This document shows, piece by piece, positions 1 to 8,000 of a stretch of DNA of 11,809 bases (position 1 is its first letter; each line of letters begins with the position of its first letter). The position numbers and the translations under genes were made by a program. Source of the stretch: an uncultured Clostridia bacterium (GTDB lineage Bacteria; Bacillota; Clostridia; Christensenellales; DTU072); the NCBI GenBank assembly GCA_934274515.1, contig CAKQTC010000022.1, positions 1 to 11,809 on the forward strand. Reading direction: 5' to 3'. A model generated the notes under the pieces. It ran no database searches, was not told where the DNA came from, and worked only from the letters and a program-made list of their open reading frames with translations.

Positions 1-275
1 CAACTACAGTTCAGACAACAACCACAACGGCGAAGCCTACAACTGCAACTACAGTTCAGACAACAACCACAACGGCGAAGCCTACAACTACAACTACAGT
101 TCAGACAACAACCACAATGGCAAAGCCTACAACTGCAACTACAGTTCAGACAACAACCACAATGGCAAAGTCTACAACTGCAAGTACAGTTCAGACAACA
201 ACCACAACGACAAAGGCTACAACCACGACTACAGTTCAGACGACAACTACAACAGCTGTAGAAACCTCAGTAACT
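1..275 (+). repeat. 45-bp in-frame tandem repeat (Thr-rich linker)
   Basis: Six 45-bp units begin at 6, 51, 96, 141, 186 and 231, each opening with ACAGTTCAG. The array probably continues left of the window. Units 1 to 4 are nearly identical, unit 5 is somewhat changed, and unit 6 is diverged and leads into the C-terminal domain. Each unit encodes 15 residues, mostly Thr. Gene B has only one copy, matching unit 6, at 1141-1185. The array is a flexible, possibly glycosylated spacer that can change length by slippage or recombination without breaking the frame. Confidence 0.9.
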
Positions 276-737
276 ACAACTAGCATTTCAATAGACTTCA
301 CACCGCCTACTCAGGATGACATTGGTGAAGAATTTGGGTTTGCTCCTAGCGACGAGGAATATGAGGGTTTAATTGAATCGGCAGAACTTTTTGGACTGGA
401 TTATTACAAAATAATTTGGACTGATGAGTTAATCCAATATGCCCTGGTTATTCCTAGTGACAGTTATTCGGGTCTTAATAACTTAGAGGGATATCTGTGC
501 TATCAAGTATGCCCTATTCAAGATGCAGAAAAAATTTTACCAGAGTATAATTGGAAAGCAACTGGTCACAATTTAGCAGTTTGGAGGCCTAAAGTTGATG
601 GAAGTATAAGTTTCAATACATGCAGAGTTAATAATTATTGGGATCAACAGTATGGCTTTGTCATTATTCCGATGAAAGTAAACGAAGAAGGTGAACTTGT
701 CGAAGACTTGCGCCTTCTGTATCCGACTAGCGAATGA
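1..737 (+). CDS. Gene A: partial secreted-type protein, Thr-rich repeat linker plus unknown C-terminal domain
   Basis: This is the 3' part of a gene whose start lies left of the window. The frame is open from base 3, and the TGA stop is at 735-737. The ATG at 117 is an internal Met codon within a repeat and has no ribosome site, so it is not taken as the start. The visible product begins with about 90 residues of Thr-rich repeats (15-residue units of the type TTVQTTTTTAKPTTA), then SVTTTSISIDFTPPTQDD. An acidic, aromatic-rich domain of about 150 residues follows, with motifs SDEEYEGLIESAELFGLDYY, GYLCYQVCP, YWDQ and GFVIIPMKVNEEGEL. The same domain ends gene B, so A and B are tandem paralogues. 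By analogy with B, the missing N-terminus may hold a membrane or signal segment and a dockerin-like motif. Thr-rich linkers are usual in extracellular proteins of ruminococcal cellulosomes. I do not recognise the C-terminal domain and see no catalytic motif. Confidence 0.85.
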   Translation, partial: TTVQTTTTTAKPTTATTVQTTTTTAKPTTTTTVQTTTTMAKPTTATTVQTTTTMAKSTTASTVQTTTTTTKATTTTTVQTTTTTAVETSVTTTSISIDFTPPTQDDIGEEFGFAPSDEEYEGLIESAELFGLDYYKIIWTDELIQYALVIPSDSYSGLNNLEGYLCYQVCPIQDAEKILPEYNWKATGHNLAVWRPKVDGSISFNTCRVNNYWDQQYGFVIIPMKVNEEGELVEDLRLLYPTSE

Positions 738-744
738 AGTAACG

Positions 745-777
745 CCAAGAAAGCTGACTTTATGTCAGCTTTCTTGG
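745..777 (+). terminator. Perfect hairpin after gene A, possible intrinsic terminator
   Basis: A 14-bp perfect stem (745-758 with 764-777) with loop TTTAT starts 7 bases after the stop codon. No run of T follows; the T-rich part lies inside the right arm, so it may be a weak terminator, a bidirectional one, or a 3'-end stabiliser. The equivalent hairpin after gene B carries a compensatory base-pair change, which supports a real RNA structure. Weak termination would leave gene B co-transcribed with gene A. Confidence 0.7.
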
Positions 778-812
778 ACTAATATTATATTTACATTCGC
801 ACAATAAATTTT

Positions 813-818
813 AGGAGG
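813..818 (+). promoter_or_regulatory. Ribosome binding site of gene B
   Basis: AGGAGG lies 7 bases before the ATG at 826. This fixes the start there rather than at the in-frame ATG at 847, which has no such site. No convincing -35/-10 pair is seen between the gene A hairpin and this site, so gene B may be read from an upstream promoter. Confidence 0.85.
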
Positions 819-825
819 AATTTTT

Positions 826-1647
826 ATGTATAATGGTGTAAAGAGAATGACATGCTTAACTGTACGGGTTATTGCAATAATTGTTATGGTTATTTGCATA
901 ACTTGTATTCTTATTTCAAGCTACATTAACGGAAGTGCTAATGATAGTAAAAATAGTTTCTCTGTTTCTACATTGGTAAAACTGCAAAAATATCTAATTT
1001 GTGATGGTGAATTGGATGTTGATGAAGTAATTTATTATGATGTAGACAATAATGGAATACTAAATGCAATTGATGTAGTTTTGATTAAGCAAAGTTTGAT
1101 TGCGCAAAGTGGAAATGTTGAAGAAGGTGCAACCACGACTACAGTTCAGACGACAACTACAACAGCTGTAGAAACATCAGTAACTACAACTAGCATTTCC
1201 ATAGACTTCACACCGCCTACTCAAGATGACATTATTAATCCTGAAGGCTTTAGTCCTAGCGATGAGGAATATGAGGGATTAATTGAATCGGCAGAACTTT
1301 TTGGCTTGGATTATTACAAAATAATTTGGACTGATGAGTTGATTCCATATTCTCTTGTTATTCCAAGTGATAGTTATTCCGTTGGTAATGATTTAGTTGG
1401 TTATCTTTGTTATCAAGTATGCCCTGTAGAGGATATAGAAAAGATTCGTCCGAACTATGATTGGAAGACAACAGGTTATGATTTAATGGTTTGGAAACCT
1501 GATTCAGATGGAACTGTAGATTGCCGTGCTTGCTCCAAAGAGCGTTATTGGGATCAACATTATGGTTTCGTAATTATTCCAATGAAAGTAAACGAAGAAG
1601 GCGAACTTGTCGAAGACTTGCGCCTTCTGTATCCGACTAGCGAATGA
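826..1647 (+). CDS. Gene B: membrane-anchored or secreted protein with dockerin-like motif and unknown C-terminal domain
   Basis: This is a complete 273-codon gene. Residues about 9-34 form a hydrophobic segment after a basic start (MYNGVKR). It could be a signal anchor, or a signal peptide cut after GSA (residue 38). Residues about 45-93 resemble a type I dockerin with one good calcium loop. Residues about 102-118 are a single Thr-rich linker unit. The rest, about 150 residues, is the same unrecognised domain as in gene A, with SDEEYEGLIESAELFGLDYY, GYLCYQVCP, YWDQ and GFVIIPMKVNEEGEL conserved. Dockerins bind cohesins on scaffold proteins or the cell surface, so B may be part of a cellulosome-like or surface complex; that role is inferred from one motif. 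No lipobox is present, since the residue before each Cys is not Gly, Ala or Ser. No enzyme motif is seen. The gene sits 88 bases after gene A on the same strand. Confidence 0.9.
   Translation: MYNGVKRMTCLTVRVIAIIVMVICITCILISSYINGSANDSKNSFSVSTLVKLQKYLICDGELDVDEVIYYDVDNNGILNAIDVVLIKQSLIAQSGNVEEGATTTTVQTTTTTAVETSVTTTSISIDFTPPTQDDIINPEGFSPSDEEYEGLIESAELFGLDYYKIIWTDELIPYSLVIPSDSYSVGNDLVGYLCYQVCPVEDIEKIRPNYDWKTTGYDLMVWKPDSDGTVDCRACSKERYWDQHYGFVIIPMKVNEEGELVEDLRLLYPTSE
958..1104 (+). other. Dockerin-like region, one intact calcium loop
   Basis: Residues 72-83 of gene B read DVDNNGILNAID. This fits the type I dockerin loop: D72, D74, N76, G77 and D83 at ligand positions 1, 3, 5, 6 and 12, A81 at position 10, then the helix VVLIKQSLIA. 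A first helix (TLVKLQKYLI, residues 49-58) is in the right place, but its preceding loop lacks most acidic ligands, so the first half is degenerate. Dockerins usually carry two loops. Confidence is good for the second half and moderate for function. Confidence 0.75.
1141..1185 (+). repeat. Single linker unit in gene B matching unit 6 of gene A
   Basis: This unit matches 231-275 with one mismatch. The matching block extends over 1131-1232 against 221-322 with three mismatches in 102 bases. It marks the junction between the gene B-specific N-terminus and the shared C-terminal half. Confidence 0.85.
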
Positions 1648-1652
1648 AGTAA

Positions 1653-1689
1653 CGCCAAAAAAGCTGACTTTATGTCAGCTTTTTTGGCG
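1653..1689 (+). terminator. Hairpin terminator after gene B
   Basis: A 16-bp perfect stem (1653-1668 with 1674-1689) with loop TTTAT starts 5 bases after the stop codon. The stem has an A-run on the left arm and a T-run on the right arm, as in bidirectional terminators. The outer two pairs are present here but broken in the gene A copy. The different composition beyond it, and a separate promoter for the next gene, fit an operon end. Confidence 0.75.
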
Positions 1690-1864
1690 CTATTTTACAA
1701 AATTTACTAAAAACCACACAAAACCAAATCCTGCAAATCCCTAAGAAAAACTCCCAAAACTTACGCTAATATTACAAATTGTTACAAAAAAGATATATAA
1801 CTGTCAAATAAGCGAAAACGCGAAAATCCGTAGATAATATTAATAAATGTAAAAAAATGGTGTA
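1690..1864. other. A+T-rich intergenic stretch, no feature identified
   Basis: Stops interrupt the frames and no ORF or RNA gene is recognisable. There is a tiny GCG-AAAA-CGC hairpin at 1812-1821 of no clear significance. Together with the terminator and promoter, it forms the 282-base gap between gene B and the giant gene. Confidence 0.6.
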
Positions 1865-1893
1865 TTGAAATAAAAAACGAAAGATACTAAAAT
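1865..1893 (+). promoter_or_regulatory. Sigma-A-type promoter of the giant surface-protein gene
   Basis: TTGAAA at 1865-1870 and TAAAAT at 1888-1893 are separated by 17 bases; each box matches consensus at five of six positions. Transcription would begin near 1900 and leave a leader of about 30 bases that contains the ribosome site. In A+T-rich DNA such matches can occur by chance, but the spacing and position are right. Confidence 0.6.
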
Positions 1894-1916
1894 CTATTTA
1901 TCAATAAAAATGAAAA

Positions 1917-1921
1917 AGGAG
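1917..1921 (+). promoter_or_regulatory. Ribosome binding site of the giant gene
   Basis: AGGAG lies 8 bases before the ATG at 1930. That ATG begins a typical signal peptide, so the start is well supported. Confidence 0.85.
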
Positions 1922-1929
1922 AAAAAAGT

Positions 1930-2028
1930 ATGAAAGCGTTTTTAGAAAAAAGTAAAATTAAAATTATCATGGTTACAGTAATAATAGCAACTATGATTAT
2001 GCCGTTTTTTATGCCAATAGTATTAGCT
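1930..2028 (+). other. Signal peptide of the giant protein
   Basis: Residues 1-33: a basic stretch (KSKIK), a long hydrophobic core, and a V-L-A cleavage site before DNTEEN. The region is longer than a minimal signal peptide but normal for Gram-positive surface proteins. It implies Sec export. Confidence 0.88.
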
Positions 2029-5000
2029 GATAACACAGAAGAGAATTCAAACGACAACTATGTACAATTTACAGCTAACTGGGCAAATGGAACAAAACAA
2101 AATAATTTGGAAAGTGAGAAAGCAGGAACTATACAATTTAACTTGAAATTATCTGGTGTAAGCACAGGTTTTCAAAACTTGAAAATATTTGCAACAGAAG
2201 AATCGAGTTCATCTTTGCCAAGTTCTACCATTAAATTTAATAATACAGATTATGCCGATAATTCTAATGGAAGAATATTGGTATTTGATTCAACAATGAA
2301 CTCAGGTTTAGATATACATAGTGATTTAACAGTAGTATTTGCTAAAACTAAAGATTTATCTGAATATGATAAAGTAATAAAACTTACATTAGTAGGTGAA
2401 TATCAAGACCCTGTTACAAAAGAAAATAAAGTAATAAATGAAACAATTGAATTAAATGCACATGTAACACCTGTTGAAGGAGACCCTTTTAATGTCAATA
2501 CAACTTATAATGATGCAACTTACTATAATAAAGAAAATATAGATAATTTTTGGCAAACAGAATGGGCAACAACAGAATTTGGTGGAGATATATATTTAAC
2601 TGTTAATGCTAAAAACGCTAGTTATTTAGAATATACTATTAATATAGAAAAAAATATTAATGATCTTATGGATTATCCAGAAAACTTTACTATAGACACA
2701 AAAGAATTAGAAGATTTTGGATTTAATGTAACAATTACAAAAGAAGATGAAACTTTTGGTAATAGAACATATAAAGAACATAAAATAAAAGTTAAATTAC
2801 AATATGGTACTTTAAATAATGAATATAAAGAAAATGAAGTATATAATATAAAGCAAACTTTTAAAATTCCTGTAAAATATAAAGTTAAAGAAAATATTAT
2901 AGATAAATGGTTTGGTGGAATTCTAGAATTTACTTATAATATATCTGGAAAAGCACAAGGCTATACTGTTATAAATAGTAAAAATGGAAAATCTGCTAAT
3001 GATATGGAAACATACAATTATACAGGACCTAATAGAGCAATTCATGCTGAAGTAGGAAAATTCGAATACTTATTTTCTGTAGATGTTCAACATACTTTAC
3101 AAGATAAAACTAGAACAGATTTCAAAAGAGAAGTAGAAAATGGAGAAATTGAATTAAACTCTAAATTTGCTATAGATGTAATAGATCGTAGATTATCTGA
3201 AGATAGACAAGATATTATAGCTAAAATATTAAGTGAATCTACTGCAGATGGTAAAAAAGCTATATATGTAGAATATACAGATGCAACTGGAGGAAGTAAA
3301 AGAGCTTTTATAGATGATATATGTTATGTAAAAAATATTAATAATATATCAAGCGCTTCTTGTAAATTAGTTCTAAATAATGAAACAGTAATACAAGAAA
3401 ATGTTACAAATACTGGTGATATAAGTGAACAAAAAATAGCTGCTAATAATTATTATTTAAATTTTGGAAAATTAGATGATAGTAAAACAAGTGAGAAATT
3501 TAATGTAGCAATAGATTATGTATTATCTGTTGATGATTTGGCAACAAAAATAGGTGCAGATAATATAGATAGAATAACACGTTTTTGTGTTATTGAAGAT
3601 GCATTTCTACAAGGGGCAGAAACAGTAAGATTAGAACGTATTGATAATATTTCAAATATAATTGAAAAAGTATATAAGAAAAATGAAGATGATATAAAAT
3701 ATTTAGAAGAACATAGACATAATTCAATATTTGTTGTATCTACAGGAGAAGTAATAACATTAACAGATGAAGAAATAGCACAAATAAATGAAACATATGC
3801 TAGTAAAGAAGCAATTCTTCCAAAAAATCCTGATGGTACAAATACAGATAAACATATACTTAATAGTGAATTAGAAGCTTTAGATAATACAACAATATTA
3901 AAAAATATTAATGGTAATGATACAATTTTATATTCAATAGGAAAAGGTGGATATTCATTGCAATATGGATACGCAGATGAAAGTTTTAGTTTTGATGATA
4001 TTGGAGAGAAAACTGTATGTCATATTTCTGAAATAGGAACTTCACATGCAGATAGTGATAAAGTATTTCCTATAAGAAGAATATATTCTAATACAGACCC
4101 ACAAAAACATGGATATAGTTCACAAAAAGTTATTGACAGTTTAGATGGAATAATTAAAACTTTTGTGGCAACATATGGATATGGTGATGCAATTCCAGCT
4201 TATGATTACTGTACTATAACAGGAGAAGAAAATGAGGCATTATCTTATTTAGAAGTAATATTACCTGATGATTATGGTGCAAAAATTAGTGAATTAGGAA
4301 GAAAATATTATGGAAAAACATTTACATTAAAAATGTACAAAAATGGTAAAGTAATTAAATATGCTAATAAAACTGTAGAAAATAAAAATCCAAAAATATA
4401 TGTAGAATTACCAAGTGATTTTGAATATGATATTAAAGATGTAACTATATCTAGTTCAAATGGAAAAGTGTATATTCCAAATACATATGAGCAAACAGAA
4501 AATATGGATGGAAAAACATATGACTCAGGATGGTATGTTACTACAAATAGTGAAGGAATAAATTATTTAGTAATAAATTGTGTTGGCGAATATGATAGTG
4601 CATCTGATGGAGAAGTAACAATAACAGTTAAACATAATAGAAGGTTAATAAAATCAAATGCATCAGGATACCAATGTATAAAAGCATATATGATTACTGA
4701 TAATGAAAACTATGTAAATCCAGTTAATAATAGTTTTGATTTTAATAAAGATACAAATGTTCCTAGTACAGTATTTTTAGGAAGTGATAGTTTTGATGTT
4801 ATTTCTTCTAATAATGTTGAGGTTAGTACAGGAATGTACGGAGAAGTAAACGGAGAAGTAACAGGATTTGTTCCTTCGGGGGAAAGTACTGATGGAACAT
4901 TAGCAAGTGATTCAAGTAAAACAAATCCTAAAATATATAGTTCAAATAGTACAATAAAATATTTTTCAAAAATCGAAAACAACACAAGCACAATAGTAAC

Positions 5001-8000
5001 AAACATCAACATGATAGCAAGACTACCAATTTCAGGTAACAAATCGATACTAGGTTCAACATATAATCTACTAGAAGACAACTACAAATTACCAGATGAA
5101 TTCTGGAATGTACACACACAAGTAGGAGGATTAACAAAAGACAATACAATACCAGAAATAAGTTTAACAAATTTACAAAATATAAAAGTATACATAAAGA
5201 ATACAAAAGGAAGAAAAACCGAACTTCCATCATCAAACTACACCCTAGCCTACAGCACAGACGCCAATGCAGACATGGATTCAGCATACACAACATACGA
5301 GCCAGGTGTAACAGACCTAACAGAAGCAAAAACATTACAACTAAAACTAAATGACAACTACAAATTACCAGCTAGAAGCAGTATCATTCTAGAATACGAA
5401 ATGACAATGCCAGACGCAAACGGTATGGTTGGAGAAATAACAGCAGTAAGTTACAAAAAATTAGGTGATACAGAACCAACACAACTAGAGCCAATTGCAG
5501 CATATGTAATGCAAGGAAATGAATTAGGAAGTATAGCATTAACAAAAATATTCCAAGGTAATGAACCAGGTACTGCACCAGAAGGAATCAGTTTAGAAGG
5601 AATAAAATTCCAATTCTTCAAAGAAGATGGAACACCATTAGTAACACCACAAACAACAGCAGAAGGAATAGCAGAAACAGATAGCACAGGTAAAATAACA
5701 TTAACACAAGTTCCAGATGGAACATACACAGTTAAAGAAATAAGTACATTTGATAATTACGATAAAATAGGATATAACACAATAACTGTAGAAAACAGAC
5801 AAATAACACAATTTGATGCAGTTCAAAAACTAAAATTATTAGGAACACTAACAATACAAAAATCATGGGAAGATACAAATGACCAACAAGGTTCTGTAAC
5901 ATTTAAATTAACAAGAATAGATAATGACAACTTTGATTACACAACAACAATATCAACAAATCCAGAAACAGGTATAGCAACAGCATCAGGAATTCCATAT
6001 GGAACATACAAAATAGAAGAAGTATATGGACAATATGGTTGGTATGGTAGTGAACAACAAGTTGTAATAAACAACACAACAGTAAATGCAGAAACAAATA
6101 GTATAAATGTAAACTATGAAAACAAAATAGGAAGAGGAACTTTAAAAATAACAAAAGCAGTTCCAACAGGAGATAGTGTAACAGGTTTAAAATTCGAAAT
6201 AAAAGGTAATGGATATGTAAATTACACAAATAAACAAGGCGAATTAGTAAACACAGATACAACAACACAAATAACAATAGGAAATGATTATTCAAGTAAT
6301 GAAAACATAAATGTAGAAATTGGTGAAAACGGAAGAACAGCAACAATTACATTAACAAATATGCCATTAGGTATATACACAGTAAAAGAAATTGATATGC
6401 CAACAATAGGTGAAGGTGATAACCAAACAGAAAGATATGTTGAAGTATCAAGAACAGCAAGCTTAGATACAAATGGAGATACAGTAACATATAACTTAAC
6501 AAACCAATGGAAAACAGGAACATTACAAATAGTTAAAACAGCAAAAACAGGTGTAGATTTAACACAATTCTCTGTAAAAATAACATGTGACCAAACAGAA
6601 TATGGAACAAGTTATAGTGATACATATAAATTTCCTGAAAACGGTGTATTAACAATACCAGGATTATTATTAGGTGAATATAAAGTAGAAGAAATTGAAT
6701 CAGATTATTACAACGCAAAATATAGTACAGAACAAAGTGAAGAAAAAACAACAACACCACAAACATACAGGGTATCATATAATAAAACAACAACATCATA
6801 TATTTACAATGAAAGTACTACAGGATATGTAAAAATATTAAAAACACTAGAAGGAAAAGATGCAGAAAAAGCTGTAGGAATTAAATTCAATGTAACAGGA
6901 TATGATCCAACAGGAGCATGGGTTGAAGAACAAATAGAATTAACAAAAACAGAAGAAATAAATGGTACAAAATACGCAGTTGGTACATCAAATGCAATAT
7001 TAGCAGGTGGAGAATATGTATTAACAGAGGTAAACACACCAGATTATTATGAAGATGCAGAAGAAGTAAGTGTAGATATTAAGAAAACAAATACAATAGA
7101 AAACCCAGTAATTGTTAATATAGAAAACAAAAGAGCAAAAGGAACCTTAGACATATCAACAACAACAATTCCAGAAGGAGGACCTTTATATCCAATAGTA
7201 TACAGAGTTGTAGAAGTTGAATTAGAAGGAACAGAATATAAAGAAATAGCAGGAACAGAACAAACAATAGCAGCAGATGCAACAGGTAGAGAAGTATTAA
7301 GAGCAATAAATGCAGGAAATTACTTAGTAGAACAAGTAACAATACCAGCAGGATATATAAAAGACTTCCCACAAATAGTAGAAGTACCAAGTAATGGAAC
7401 AGGATATGCAGCATTTGAAATAGAAAAAATAGAAGAATTAGAAAACACAACAGTTACAGTAAAAAAAGAAGTTCTAAATTCAAATGGAAATGTTGCAACA
7501 ACAGAAGATTTTGCAAAAGCAAAATTATCAGAAAATGATAGTTTTGAAGTAAAATTAACAAATGTAGATACACAAGAAGATTACTTTGTATTTGTTGATG
7601 CAAATGGACAAGGAAAAATAAAAGGATTAAATCCAGGAACATATTCAGTAGAAGAAGTATATAAACCAAAATATAATACAGTAGGTTATGCAGTAAAAGT
7701 AGAAGAAGTATATAGTGAAATACAAGCAACAGAAGGAAAATACTTATTCACATTAGGAGATGAAACAACAGGAAATAATGAAGTTGAAATAAGAGTACAA
7801 AACCAAATAAATACAAAATTTGGTTTTGGTGGACAAGACTCACGCGATAACTTAAGTAAAGTAGAGGTTGAACAACAAGAAATAACAACTGTAACAAAAA
7901 CAGTAGTATATGTTGTAGATGAAGAAAACAATGCAATGCCAGGAGTAAAATTCAAATTATTAAATGAACAAGGAAATGTAGTATCATTAGGAAAATTCGG

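Noticed and set aside
1..275. CRISPR-like array
   Set aside because: The 45-base units are contiguous with no unique spacers, and they code in frame.
117..737. ATG at 117 as the start of gene A
   Set aside because: The frame is open to base 3 through the same Thr-rich repeat, the ATG is part of a repeat unit, and no ribosome site precedes it.
778..812. Separate promoter for gene B
   Set aside because: TATTAT at 783-788 resembles a -10 box, but no acceptable -35 box lies at the right distance.
898..909. Lipobox at the Cys residues of the gene B hydrophobic segment
   Set aside because: The residue before each Cys is not Gly, Ala or Ser, so the lipoprotein motif is not met.
1812..1821. Small GCG-AAAA-CGC hairpin as a regulatory RNA element
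   Set aside because: Only three base pairs, upstream of the predicted promoter, and no known riboswitch core around it.
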